Part shown: piece after piece, positions 11,539 to 24,800 of the stretch
How positions within the stretch are numbered: position 1 is the first letter of the stretch
Layout of the letters: every line of letters starts with the position of its first letter
DNA from: Aurifilum marmelostoma
Taxonomy: Eukaryota; Ascomycota; Sordariomycetes; Diaporthales; Cryphonectriaceae
Assembly: GCA_027559495.1 (NCBI GenBank)
Contig: JAMXSV010000003.1
Location: 3,782,001-3,846,000 of the forward strand
Length of the DNA stretch: 64,000 bases
Direction: 5' to 3'
Notes under the pieces: model-generated
Databases searched by the model: none
What the model was told of the DNA's origin: nothing
The model's input: only the letters and a program-made list of their open reading frames with translations
Made by a program: the position numbers and the translations under genes

Positions 11539-12322
11539 TGCTGTTGCTGTGATGATGGGAAAGTAAGAAAGGAAGAAAAAGGTTGACAAGGAAGATGGCA
11601 GATGATTAAGTCATTCTGGCCTCTGGCTCTGAGAAGGGCGTTGAAGGTAGTGAATAGGTCATAATTACATTTCGGATTCTTGTACTTAATCATCGCATCA
11701 CGAGCCAGCTCGAGGTGGAGAGAGACGAGGACGAGGTGGAGGAGGAGGAGGAGGACGGACGCCTGCGTTGCAGCCTTGCAACAGATGGTTTCACTTCAGA
11801 ACCCCTGCGCACACGGGTCAATATACTACTGTACACAGATCAACCTTCAGTGCTATGGTTAAATATTAGCTTAGGGGCAATGCGCTATGGCACCATGGTA
11901 CTCCGTAACCGAGCTAGAGCTCACATAGGCGTAGTCAGGAGTCTTGGCATCTGGTTGCCGCCGGACGAGGGACGAAATCGGGACCTCAGCTGGCCAAGAT
12001 AAAACATCGTCAGGGGTGACTTTTCGCAGGCATAGTACATTTTGATGGATCAAATAAATAAATTGATTCTTCTTCATATTTTGAATTCCTTGCTCTCGAA
12101 TTTCCTCTCTGCTTTCTTTTGAATATTCTTTGGCCGCTTCTCAGCGTGATGACCGGCAAATAGTTGCATCATCAATTATTGCGTGGCCTCCTGTCACCCA
12201 TCGCTTGTATTTAATCATCACCAGCTCTTGACTTCAGATCAATCTAGCTAACGAAGATCTCTTTCAGCATCACCTTGATGCTCGTTGTAATGGCCGAGAC
12301 CTGCCTCCCACGCTTCGCCGAT
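11539..12322. other. Intergenic region
   Basis: No gene is recognised. A purine-rich tract (GGAGGAGGAGGAGGAGG) spans about 11736-11758. The rest is unremarkable flanking DNA of two minus-strand genes. Confidence 0.4.
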
Positions 12323-13351
12323 CTAAGGATCCAGTCCGACACAGCGGAGGATCTCCAGGACCATGGCCTCTCGTGTCGTAGCCTTGCGCGCGCTGGTCCA
12401 TGGTCCCACGTGAATGCCGAACTGGCCATCGAGCATGGTCATCCCAAACTTTAGTTGGCCGTCCTCCATCTGGAAACCCTCCTCGATCACGTCCATGAAG
12501 ATAGCCACAGTGTCGAGGAGTTCCCGCGCCAGGTCGTCGCCGCGGTTCTCGCTGCGCAGGAAGCTCTGCAGGAACGGGAACATCTGCCGGTAGGCCGCCC
12601 TGCCCAGGTTCCTGCCCACGAGAACATCCTGCTCGGGGCCTGGCACGCTCATAGGGAAAGAAACACGGCCAATATCATATCGAAACCCCTTGCCACGCTT
12701 TCCGTAAAACCACAGGCCGTGCACGCGCAGGGAACGCAGGTTTACTGCGGGTGCCAGGGCGACCATGGCCGCCAGGACCATGGGGTCCTCCACCTTGGCC
12801 GGCGACCGTCTGAGGAGCTCCACGTGCCGCAGCTTGCTGATGGTGCTGGGCTCGAGGCCGAGCAGGAAGGTGTGCAGGGCCTGGGCGTTGAAAAACCGGA
12901 GCTTCTGGCCGTAGAGGAATTGGGACCCCTCAGAGTAGACCAGGCGGCAGGTCCGAAGGAAGGCGATGTTGATGAACTCTTTCGCCATGTACTGCCGGTG
13001 TGAAGCTAGAGAAGTCTTGCGAGGGATGCTATCTCCCTGGTCCCAGTACCAAGCATGAATCTGCCTCCGACCTGTATCGCTGGCCTCGGCGATGTCGCTG
13101 ATGTGTAGAGTGTTGTTTTTGGAAACGAGGATGAGCTCATATATGAGGTTGCGGATCTCTCCAGGGAGCTTCAAGAAGGTCATTGAATCAGGGCTCGCGT
13201 CGTGGGTCGCCTCCGTGGTGTCTTCGAGGGTATCATGTGCCACCCTCAGGCGCTTTCTGGGGGGCTCCTTTACGCTCTGGTCATGGCTGTTGGACTTTTC
13301 ATCACCCTGGTCGGCCTGGTCGAACGTGGTGATCTTCTCCAGCTGAGACAT
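12323..13351 (-). CDS. F-box/2EXR-like fungal protein (DUF7730-type)
   Basis: Intronless, 342 aa, starting at ATG 13351. The N-terminal ~55 residues are charged and disordered, with a basic cluster PPRKRLR that could be a nuclear signal. LKLPGEIRNLIYELILVS near residues 60-77 is the hallmark of the large fungal F-box-like/2EXR family, which resembles the F-box helix and is often followed by leucine-rich or structural repeats. The remainder has the usual 'LRTCRLVYSEGSQFLYGQKLRF' layout of this family. Family members are thought to serve as adaptor-like proteins; the partner is unknown. Such genes are numerous and fast-evolving in Pezizomycotina. Confidence 0.75.
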   Translation of the reverse strand: MSQLEKITTFDQADQGDEKSNSHDQSVKEPPRKRLRVAHDTLEDTTEATHDASPDSMTFLKLPGEIRNLIYELILVSKNNTLHISDIAEASDTGRRQIHAWYWDQGDSIPRKTSLASHRQYMAKEFINIAFLRTCRLVYSEGSQFLYGQKLRFFNAQALHTFLLGLEPSTISKLRHVELLRRSPAKVEDPMVLAAMVALAPAVNLRSLRVHGLWFYGKRGKGFRYDIGRVSFPMSVPGPEQDVLVGRNLGRAAYRQMFPFLQSFLRSENRGDDLARELLDTVAIFMDVIEEGFQMEDGQLKFGMTMLDGQFGIHVGPWTSARKATTREAMVLEILRCVGLDP

Positions 13352-14269
13352 GGTGGAAGCCCTTCGATCTGTTGTCAGCGTGCTTATTGAGGATGATAAG
13401 AGTGTTGTGGACGATAAGCTAAGAGGGTGGTGTATCCTAAGCCACTATGCTCTTGCAAGTACAAAAGGAAGGATGGACATACATCTTGTTGAGCTTCCGT
13501 TGCTGCTGCTGGGAGGAAAGGAGGATGGAATACGTGGTATTTGTTGCCCGAAAGACTAGGGAAATCGGCTCCGTTAACCCATGATTCTCTCGATTGAATG
13601 AAAAGAAGCTGAACAGAGTCAAAGGCTGATGGTGGTGGATGCGTAGCTGTCGATGGACTTCTGCTTTAAACGGAGAGGGAACGCAAAAATCAGGCGCGTC
13701 TGGTTACTTGCTTGCTCTATTTCTGTTATGATGGAAGAAGGAGGAAGCAGGCAGATTTGTTCCAGGCAGTTGCGAAATATGGAGAGCCAATGAAGAAGGC
13801 AAGCACGTGTGTACTTGAGAGAACGAGAAGACGAAGAGGATGTCAAAGACTGAAGCAAGATCTGGCTGGTGCGAGGAGACATAAAAGGTCGGGGCCCGTT
13901 AGGAAAGGCGCCTCAAGAAGATATTGACTTGGTGCTGATGCATCGCGTGGGCAGGTCTAAGCAGCAGTCAGTAGCAGAAAACGAACAAATGGCAGGGATG
14001 GATTCTCAACGCTCAACAAATATCCATTTCAGATGAACCGGGTACGAGGATGCTTCAAACGACAACAGAGGGCGAGAAGAGATCACCATCCAGAGAAGTG
14101 GCATGCAGATGGGTCGAATGCTTCCATTCTTCTATCCTGCCCAGAGCATGACCTTTAGTCCTCAAAGAACGCGAGAAGGCTCCTTGCACTTGCAAGAGTG
14201 ATGTCCAGCTACTAACAAAAACAATGAAAGCCTATGGAAAAGGACTCAGAAGGTTCTTTAGAATCATAT
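13352..14269. other. Intergenic region
   Basis: No coding frame is supported. It contains the promoter side of the F-box-like gene and the 3' side of the orphan gene. Short purine-rich stretches occur at 13805-13845. Confidence 0.4.
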
Positions 14270-15095
14270 TCACTTCTCCTTCATCTTGTTCAGACGTTGT
14301 TCTGTAAAGTCCTGGAAGCACTGTACCCATTGCTCAGACTCAGCATTTGTGATGCGGCGACCACTTCCTGTAGGCTGCAAGCGACTTGCACCCCCAACAT
14401 TGTTGGTTTTCTCCACGTGCCCTAGAGGCTGGGAAGTGCCCCCACCCACCACTTCTTTGATATTATCCAGGCGGCCTGTTGTGGCAAGGAGGGATATTAG
14501 CTGATTTGTGCTGATAGACTGGAGATAGACCTCCACAGTGCCCTCCAGGAGGGGGCGAGTAGCTCCTGCCAATAGGCCCTTGGTAGCCTGGTGCAAGCTA
14601 GCAGTGGCCTCAGGCAAGGGCCCTGTGCTGCGTTGGTGGCTGTCTGCAGCTGAGGGATTCTGCAACATAGCCAATAGCTGCTGTGGCTCCATATCGATTT
14701 GAACCGTTTCTGGGCCTATTGTGAAGGTGTGAGGGTCCAAAACTCCAAGATCCTGCATGGAAGCAGGGGACATGACAGTGTTGTACTTGGGGCCATCCAG
14801 CAAGGGACTGTTATTTGGGTTGGTGTCAACTAGTGAGATAAGCTGGGAAGCCTGATCTGCATCACTTTGAGATTGCTTCTTAGCAGCAGGTAGAGGAGGG
14901 ATCTTATGGGTAGTCTGATAGCTTGGAGCAATCCATACACCATTGCTTGGTATGGGAGGGGTGTGACAGGCACAGACAGCAGCCTCTCTGCCTGCTGCTT
15001 CGCTCAGATCTGCCTAGTGCTGGCTGTCAGCATCTGTCTGAAAAGACAAAGCCTTGGGTGCTTACCATGATGTGGTCCACTTGGTGTGCAGCCAT
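14270..15095 (-). CDS. Orphan protein, two exons inferred
   Basis: A 30-bp first exon (15095-15066, MAAHQVDHIM) is followed by a donor GTAAGC. The second exon runs 15013-14270 after a CACTAG acceptor, in frame, for 257 aa. I do not recognise the protein. It is rich in Gln, Ser, Thr, Leu and Pro, has no membrane segment or signal peptide, and ends in a charged stretch EQRLNKMKEK. Codon use is less GC-biased at third positions than in the neighbours (many TT, AA, CT endings), suggesting a young gene, foreign DNA or a fragment of a mobile element. The long uninterrupted frame with a clean intron supports a real gene, but expression is unknown. Confidence 0.4.
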
Positions 15096-15819
15096 ATTGT
15101 TGGTCTTCTTTTTTTGTTATTGATTTGTCTAGATTTGAAGCTTGATTAGTGTGGTTGGATGGAGATGAATAAAGACAGGTATGATCTGGTGGCAGTATCA
15201 AAAGATGGAAGAAAAAGCCAAGGGAATTTGACGAGCAGGCACTGAAGTATCCTGATTGTGAGTTCTAAAGTGGAGGGACGGCAAGTCCATGTGTATGGGT
15301 TTCGTGATGTGGTGCCCCAAGTGTTGATTCCTTCCAAGACAAGCCAGTATATTATTCGAGAGTCAGATCCCAGCTTTTTTTGTTGTGACTGACACGTCTG
15401 CTGCTTCAGGTGTGATGAGAGCTGAGCAAAGAGCTGTGAAGCAGCGACAGCATGGCCTAGATGGGTAACTCCAGAGGTGGAAGTGGGCCAACAGTCACCT
15501 GACAATCAGATGAAGAAAAAGTCCGTATGCTAGTATTGACTATTGTGCTCTCGAGTGGTATACAAAAATGAATGCTTAGTACAAGGTAGAAAGACAGAGA
15601 GAAAGGACATAGGTGATGAGGGAAGGAATGAAACGGAAAGAATACATCATGCAGCATTGAAAAGCTCATATCCGTTGCCCAGTATTTCGAGAAAGCTCAT
15701 TTCCTGCCGCAAAGATCTCCTTTATTCGATGCGCCGTTCGCTGTTTCCATTCCCTGCTGTTGCCATCGTCACGACCGGGAAAAAAAAATACCAAGCTGCT
15801 TTCTCGGAAGAGTTCAAAA
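15096..15819. other. Intergenic region
   Basis: It lies between the orphan gene and the VPS13 stop codon. A minus-strand frame at 15146-15505 has no recognisable domain and no clear start, and I do not call it. Confidence 0.35.
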
Positions 15820-18800
15820 TCACTCGAGGCCCCTAAACCGGCGATTGAATTCCTCCACCGCGACGCCCACCATGCGATAGATAAAAGTTCGCCCACTCTC
15901 CTCTCCGATAGGGATGAACGGCCCGTTCGTGCCACCGCGCAGCGTCAGACTCAAGCCCGTCCGCTCCTTGGCAATGGTCTGCACATCCTTGAGCGGCACG
16001 TCCCATTCCGTAGTGAGACGCCGACTCCTGATCAGTAGGATGCGTGCGTATGTGACCATGACCACCATATCCTCACGCGGAAGTTCAAGATGAGCAATGT
16101 ACATCTCGTCAAAGTACTTGCCATTGTCCACCTGCTTGAGCCAAAATTGGCCGAGAGCCTCGCGCTGGTTGTACGGGCGCACGATACCGTCAGACGGGAT
16201 GAAACGCGTGATGCGTACGCGGTCGAGTTCCGAGCCATCGAAGACAGTCGTGGTATTGCGAATGCCTTCTGTCACGTTGGAGGCGGCGTCTAGCACACCG
16301 ATGAGAGGTTTCGTGCCAAGGCCAAGCACGCCCTTTCCCACGCCCTTGAAGAAGCCTAGAGCACCTTCTTGTTCTGCACCCTCGAGCGGCTTGCGGACAA
16401 CACCACCAACACCGGATGCCACAGACGTGATAAAACTGTTCGCACCGGTCGTAAAGCCGTATAGAGCATGTTTGGGCCTGTTCCGAGCTCGTGTGATACG
16501 TCTGCGGTCCTGGAATTGCTTGTCGAGTGTGGCTGCAGCAAGTCCCTTCGACATGGCTCCGGTGAATTTGGAGAAAGAATCGGTGACTCCAAAGACAGAC
16601 TTCTTGAAGAAGGACGCGGCTCCTCGAGCAACACCCAGGCCGAGGTCCTCAGGTCGATCGGACATGATAAGTCCTTGGTACGGCTCGTAGAAGACGTCTG
16701 CGATACCGGAGCTGATGTTGTTGAAGAGGCCGACGGGGTTACCGAGGAAGTCTGCAGATCCGAGGATCTTGTGAACTTGATACAGTGCTTCTTGGCTGTA
16801 GTGGTTGGAGATGTTCTGGATGAGGATTGGCGTCGACACTCGCACATTGTCCAGCATCAGTGCGTTCATCCGGAGGGGCGCGTCATTCACATTGCCCATG
16901 GCCATTGTCATGATGTTGAAGAAGAACATGAGAGGGTTGCGCGAGGATGTCTTGTCCTCTGCGTTGATGCGCTCTGTGCGAACGAACGACAGGTCGATCT
17001 GCATTGGCTGGATGTTCAGCAGCTCGAAGTAGATGTCCTGACCAGCCTCCTGAGCACTGGGCTCAGGAATGTTGAGACTGTCATCGCAGAGCCGGCCTTC
17101 CTCCTCGGACATGGTCCAGGTAGCACCTGGAACCTTTGAGAAATCCAGCATAGCGAAGATGAAATCCTCGTCGAGGTCGACCGTCATCTGCTGAAGCAGG
17201 ACAGTGGCATATTTGATGTACAAGACACCGTATGAATCGTCCTTGACCCTTGTCACCATGGCATGCAGCGATGGGTGGGCTTCGGTCTCTTGTGCCCGCT
17301 TTGGCACGACGCTGGGATACAAAATCATCGGGAAAATCCCACCGTACAGCTGATTGTCGATCTGGATCCATTTCACGGCCAAGCTGATAGACTGGTACAG
17401 CGGCGACTCGCTGTATCGGAGAGTGAGGTCTCGGAATGTTACATACGCGAGCTCCTTTAGCTGGGAGTTGATGAGCGAGACTCCAATGCCGGCGAGCTTA
17501 AGCTGTGCACGGAAGGTGGTGCCAGTGTCCTGGTCCTTCGCCTCGAAACCTCCTGTGCTGAGGTTACCGCTAGAGCCAAAGCCAGTCTTCTGACGATAGA
17601 GACTCTTGGACTGCCTGAAGTTCGACAGGATTAGAGTTTGCGTGGGACCGTCTGCGGCGACGTTGATGTCGATGATCTTTTGACCACCTGAGCTGGCAGC
17701 AAGTCTCATGGGAACGAGATTTCCGATTTCTGCCAGCTTCACATGCCGTTCCTTGCTGTATGCGGAGATGACAATCTCGCGACGCTTCGCGGCTGGGAAA
17801 TCCCAGGCATAAGGCATGATACTCCGCGGTGGGAGGCGGTACCTAATGGGTCGCCAGCCCGAACGGTCGACGGTCTCTTCCTCATCGATATTCGGGTTGA
17901 CCTGGTAGAAGGTGAATTCGGTGTCACTCTCGTTGCGCATCGAGAAAGGCCACTGCTTAGTTTCCATGCCCAGCTTCAGGAAGATAGTCGCATCCTCCAT
18001 CAGGATCTCCACGCGGATCAATCGCTGGCGCTGGCCGGCCTTGGCAATCTTGATGTGAGTTGTGCCCAGGTCAGAGATGTTGAATGGCGAGGTCCATTGG
18101 TTGTCAACCCCCGGGTAGCAGAGGCACAACTGCTTGACGGCATTCCGCTGTAGGAAGTGGAGCGGCTGGAGCTGACCTGCGCTCAGTGTCATGAGATTTG
18201 ACGAACTGGGCTCCCGGATGTTGATCTCATCCCCAGTCTTGTTCTGCACGATGAACCGGGGGGCGAGTGTCACGACTTTGGTCATCTTGTATTTGCCCTC
18301 TCCAGGCTCGACAGTGATGCCAATATGAACCTCAGAGTTGCGGTTGGAAGACTGCAGGCTGACGTCTGTGGTACTTCCAATGGCGTCAAAACTCTGCGGC
18401 TTGCTCCACTCCGAGTCGCCGACCTTGAGCATGGCACGATTGCGATGGTCATCACTACCATAAGAGAACATCAGAGGAGCCACCTTGCGCTCGTCGCTCC
18501 CAACATCGACCAATAGTTGGCCGGCGGCGGCCTTGGCTTGCTGCATGAATCCCTTGTGGCGAATCTGAAGATCAAGGCCTGTCTTGTTCAGGATCACGTA
18601 TGGGCTGTAAACCGTTACTCGGAATGCGCCTCCACTATCTGGAATGCGATGGTAGTGTAGCTTGAGATTGAGTTGGAGACCCTGCTCATCTTGACACCTC
18701 AGGGTTGACTCCTTTTTGAAATCCTCGGAGCTGCCCGAGTTGATGATGGCGAATTCACTCGGCTTGAACACAGTGTCTTGCATGTCGACACTGAGGAGAA

Positions 18801-21800
18801 GCAAGTGCGAGAGCTCTGTAACGTGCACCGGGCTCACACCGCCCTTGCGGAGGAAGTTTGACCAATCTTTTTTGGTGTTCTTGTCATAGATGCGGTATTT
18901 GAAGTCGTACGGCAACAGGTTTTCGAGGGTTACGGGGGCTGACAATTTGATCCTCATGTTCGGGTAGGTCCTGCAAAGGCGTCAGAATTTGTTTCATTCA
19001 TCAAGAGACAGGGTTTACCAGTTACTCACTTCGTTGTGGGATTGGAGCGATCAAAGGTTGCGTTCATCTGGAAATAGAACGGTTCGCCTTGCTCTCCCTT
19101 GCAGACCATGGTCCGAGTCGGTCTCTTTAGCAAGTCTCTCCACCACAGAGTCTCGCTTGACCAGGAGTAGCCAAAGCCGCTGTCTGGGCGGACGAGCAGG
19201 GTCTTCTCGAAGACCGCGCCGACAGGAGCCGGACGAGCTTCCCCCGGAGCAATCTTTTCGATCTTGAGGAGGCTCTGCTCAGGGGCATCATATACCCCCA
19301 GCTCAACCGGGATCTGTGTCTGGTTCTCAACAAGGAGAGGACTGCGGAGCGTGACGTATTTGACATTGTCATTGCCCAGCTTGACGTCCACCATGAACTT
19401 GTGTGAAATATTGTCCTTCTTTGGTTTTAGTGAGTAGATATACTCACCCTCGCGATTTAGGCGTATGTTCTTCAGGACGTCGAATCCACTTCCTTCGAGG
19501 TGAACGGCTACAGCAGTGCTCGCCATGGCATCAGTCATTACGTTCTCACGCATCTTTTCCCAGTGCTCGAAGCTCCAAGGTGCTTCTTGGCCGTCTTCAA
19601 GACGCACGTTGATGTCCTCTTCGCTGCTGGGGCTCTTGCTGCGCACGACCACGTCGAATCCTGTGTAGTTGCGAATTCGATAAGGTGCCTCGGTGCCCCG
19701 TGGCTTTCCAAGGACATCCTGATCTTGGGTGAGGAAGGCGAAGGACTTGGATGCTAGAGCGATGGAATTTGTTGTGATGGTGACATCAAAGGTTTTCCGG
19801 GAGGCAATGTCAACAGACAAAAGGCCTGTGCCCTGCTCCCTAGCGACACCAATACCGACCATCCATGGCTCGAGCAGTGGTTCCCAAGCAGACTTGGAAA
19901 AGTTGTAGATGTTCACGTACATCTCCAGTGGGACCTCAGCCTTGAGGTTTGATGACCAATCCTCAGCAGTGGCGGTGAAGTCTTTGATGCTGAGATCCAG
20001 GATGGGTAGTTCGTGCAGGTCGCCGATGAGCACTACACGTACGCCTTCAATCGTTGCGGTGAGCTCCTCCCGCCTTTCGGGTTTCTTTGCGATGTCGTGA
20101 GGTTGCCCTGCGGATGCACCACTGCGGGAGGTCGATTGTCCGCCTTGTGTAGCAGCCGTCTTGCCAGACCTGGCCTTGCCTGCTATGGTGGAAGCACCTT
20201 TTCCACTCGCAGACCGCTTTTTCAACCCTCCCTGCGTGAGTTCCTTGGCCTTCTGGTCTGCCGCACCAGTCTTCTTGGTCTTACCCTCATCATTTCCAGA
20301 GAGCTCCGACGCCTTGCTGACAATTTGCAAGACTAGCAGAATATCTCTCAGTGCCAGCCGTAGAATCAAAGGTTCAATCTCAAGACGCAGACTAGACTTG
20401 GAAGGGTTTGAGGTATCCATCGACATCTGGATGGAGAAGTCGTCGATAATCCGCAGTCTCGAGTCATCGAAACGATCCATACGGCACAGGAACATGCCCA
20501 CCTCGGAAACCTGGAAAGTGAGCGCATGCTGCTGAGAGAGTAGCACTTGCTTGGTGCCCAGAACAACCGCCTCGCTGCTTGCGCTGAGAGGATTGGCAAT
20601 AAGAATGACTTGGGCGTCCACAATGTTGACGCGGTAGGCAATGCTCATCTTGGATTGATCCTCCTTCTTGTCTTCTGGGCGCTGTCCTCCCCTAGTGCTG
20701 AGAGATGATCTGGTGGACTTGACACCGGCTGAAGGCCGGCGCGCGATACTGACTTGCATGCTGTCCGCGTCACTCTCCGATGGCGTTTCCGTATCCTCAT
20801 CTTCGATAGGTAGAGGGTCGTCAACTTGTAGCCCGGTCTTGAGGAAATTTTGGAGGGCGAACAGGTAATCAAGGGCAAAGATGATCCTCGGCGAGTCAAT
20901 GGCCACCATGGCAATGAGGCTGCGCTCCTTGCCACCTGACATGGTAACGCTGGCCATGAATTGTTGTACGCTCTTGTTGCTGCTGGTCATGATGCGACGG
21001 AATTTGTTTGTATCGTGAGGGCGAGAGTCGTAGATGGTGAAGCTCTGGATCACAAATTCTGCCTCTAGACTCCCATTGGCCTGGATCCGGGTTTTAAGCC
21101 TAGTATCATCCAGACTGAACTTGCCCAGGCTAGCACTTTCCAGGTTGCCGACAGGACGGTCCTTGTGGGCATTGATCAACTCGAGGCCAATGGTGCGAAC
21201 ACGGAACACCAGATCCAATTTCGTCCATGTATCGCTTCGGCTACCAAGCTCTGGGGCCATATCGACGGTGTCATCCTCACTCGACTGCTCAATCCTTGGC
21301 AGGGTCTGAGCACGCCGTAGGGTGCTATCGTCCACGGCTTGTTCTGCCTCTTCAGTCTGAGCAACCGAATCCCCAGAGAAGGCTGCAGGGACCGAGCGCG
21401 AGATGGCAAGGAGGGCCTTGAGCTGGTACTGCGTGATCTTGACATTGAAGTCAGTCATATTACCCTCGATCTCGAGCTCAGGGCGCTTGGCACCCTGTCT
21501 GTGCTCTGCATAGATGATGTTAAATCCAAGATCAAGGTGATCGATCAGCTCTAGCTCCTCAGACTGGTCAGCATAGTGGAACAAGCTGGTGAGCCTGATG
21601 TTCCGAATCCCAGCAGACAGCATCATCGCAACTTCGGAGTTCTTGGCGTCATCTAGTGGGGCAAACTTATTTTGCGCGTAGATCTCTCCAAGGTATGCCG
21701 TGATGAGGTCCCTCTTAGGCTGGCCCGGTGTCACGATGCTAGGGAAGACCAGAATGGGGGTGTTGATGACCACATCGAGTTTGATGCGACTCGAGCCTTG

Positions 21801-24800
21801 CTGCAATTGTTGAGCCTGGTTCGCTGCAGCCTGACGCGCAGCATTGTAGATCGCCTGCATCTTGCCGAATTTGACCAAGAATTCCACAATCTTGCGGAAG
21901 GGTTCCTCCAGGAAATTGACCTTCACGGAACCAGCACGCAGGAATATCGACGAATCATAGCCAGGATACGACTTTTCATCCTTTGAGTCGAAGGTTTCGT
22001 ACCTGAAGTCGGCGAGATCGTCCCCTTGGATGGTGATCAACTTGCGAATGAATGAGTCCTCAGGCACGCCGAGATTCACGTCATCAACGAGGCTAAGATC
22101 TCCCAGCTTCGTGCTCACGCGCATCGTGCTGCCCAGAATGAAGAGACCAACATCCGCCTGGTTGAACGAGAGCGTCGCCAGCCGTATGCCATCATTGTTG
22201 AGGACTAGTTGAATACTTTTCAAGTCGACCTTGACTCTGATAGCACCTGCAGCGGTCTGCTGTGGTTCTGGAGGTGGTTCGACAGCGACGTCAAGCTCTG
22301 AGCCATCGTCGGTGATAGCTTTCTGCTGCTGTTGGCTGTTTCCGCCGGGATTGGTGAAAGTCACCAGGATAAAGTCGAGCAATGTGAGCAGGGTTTTGCG
22401 CGTCACGATGAGGTTGATGGTAGTGATGGCGACGTTGACATTGGTCTCGACGCCCTCGTACACCGACATGAATTCTGGCGACTCCCTCTTGACCCGAACG
22501 ACATTCACCTTGACGAGTGCCCGGTGTGCTTTCTTATCCTCGACATCGCCTGACGAGATGATGGATTTGAACTCGGCCGGCGGATTGTCCACGAAGTCGT
22601 CCACCGTCACAGAACCCAGCGACACGTCCGCTACCATGTCGAATGGTCTCAAATAGTAGTTGACCTCGAAGCTCTGGGCAATGAGCTCGACCAGGAGAGC
22701 GTCTTGCTTCACTCCATCTGGGTCGCTCTTGTATAGAGACCCACGCAACTCATCCACAGTGAACTTCAGCTCAAACGTCTTCTGCTTCAACTTGAGATGG
22801 ACATTGCTGTGGCCATCATCGGCATCTTCAAAATCGTCGTCGTCTTCGTCGATGTCATCGAGAACAATAGCTTGATCTTTGGTCGCCACGAAGGGGAGGA
22901 GCTGAGAAGAGCGCCTTCGAAGGTCGGAGGACTGCGTGCGATGATGTCTGGGACTCGCAAGCTGGGAATGGCTGGATCGGTGAGAGCGCGCAGAGAGGTT
23001 ACTCAAGAGGCGTGGTCGCTGGGCTTGTGGCTGCTCTCCAGAATCATTTTCGTGGAACTTCGGCATCGCAACGTCTATCAGCTTCATCAAGCTCTTGTAT
23101 TTTGTATCGGAGGCGGTGACATGCAGAAGCGGAAGATGGCCAGAGACACGCAGCTTGGCCAGGTTGGGTGCTTTCGGCAGGATCGAAAGTTGCACGAGGA
23201 AGTCAATGTTGATCTGCTCGACAATGTGCAGGTTGGATCCCTCTTCCCTCTTCACCAGTTGTGACTTGGTCTCCTCGATCGAGGGCCCGATGAGCAGCTG
23301 GGTGGAGGTAAGCTTGACAGTGAACTTGTCGTACATGAGCGACTCGAGACGTTTGAAGTCCTCGTCCGTGTAAGCTTGCCGCTGCTTTGACTGCACCTCC
23401 TTCATGGTGTCCTGATCTACAAGCTCGGAGTTGACGCTGATATGACCAGCATCGAGGATCATGCATGTCGACTTGGCCGTCGTGATGCTCTCCGGAATGA
23501 TGATTAGGGGTGCTTGCAGGTCCAAGACTGCATTGATCGTTTTATGCTCCTCGAGGGCGAACTCAAGACCTGCCCGTGTCTGTTGTCTGAAGTCTTCCAC
23601 GGTCGCTCCAGCTGTCTCCATCAGGGCAGTGATGGACTCCATGTGGCGTTCGGGGGGCTTGAAGAAGTCCACGACCCCAACGACCACATTCGGGTTCCAA
23701 ATGACCTCGAGCGGCTTCAGCTTCGTCTTGACAGCAAAGTCACCCTGTCCGTCCAATGGGTTCTGCTCCAGCTGCAGTTGAAAAAACGCCTCATCAGTAG
23801 ACTTTTCCAGTTCAACCATAGAGAGCCGCTTGTCCTTCTTGGTTTCAGGTGCATCCTTGACTCGGACGATCTCTGGAAACTGGCTGTTGGGCGTAGTGCC
23901 ATCATTGACGCGGAGCCCACCAAGACTGACATCGGTGAGGAAGGAGTCGGGGCGGACCAGGGCCTTAGCCTTGAAGACGTCAAAATGCAGACTGAGGACA
24001 TCTGTAATCTGACCGTGAGGATTCCGCTTCAGGGTAAAGCTTCCTGTGCTGAGAGAGGTCTCGACCTGGAACTTGACGCTATCTCTAGGCGTCTCCACGG
24101 CGTCGGCAAGTGCGGCTTTTTCGTCCCAGTCAATGGCCTCGTAAAGCTCCTGGCGCTGCTCCTCCGTCATCTGTGTATTTTCGTCGGACGCAGCGGTGTG
24201 CTCCTGTGGTTTCGAGCCCCACATCCAAGCCACCCATCCTTGCTGCTGCTGCTCTTGCTTTGGTGGGTTGTTCTTCAAGGCAGCCGCGTTCTCTTTCCTA
24301 AGCTGATTTCTGGCCAACGATCTCCAGAACCGAAGATCCTCGTAGTCCAGCTTCCACTCAAGCTTGTTGAGCTCCTCAGTTTCCTCTGCAGACAGCTGCT
24401 GGTTTGCCTTCTTCTTCTTGAAGAGTTCTATGTATCGAAGACGATCATCCCGACGCTCACGGAAGTAATCCCAGGACCACCGACGGTTGCGCTCGTGGAT
24501 CTTGCTGAGCACGGCATCTCCCGCGAACTTGAGCCAAGCGCGAGGATCTTCCTTTGGGGTGACACCTTTTGGCTGGTACTTCTTGTACTCTTGGTGCCGG
24601 ATGAAGTAGTGGAAGAGATCAACCAGCATCAGGGCGTCCCGGTACTGGTGGTCGTCAAGAACGACGCCAATCTCGTCAAAGAGAAGATTGGCCTTCCACT
24701 TGGGCGCACGCACGTCTCCAGACTTGTCCATCTCAATCTTGGCCTGCCCACTGACAGGCTTCAAGATGAATTGGTGATCGACTCCAATATTCTTGTCTGC

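Noticed and set aside
16468..17139. A 223-codon plus-strand frame over VPS13.
   Set aside because: Antisense shadow of the VPS13 coding exon; no independent support.
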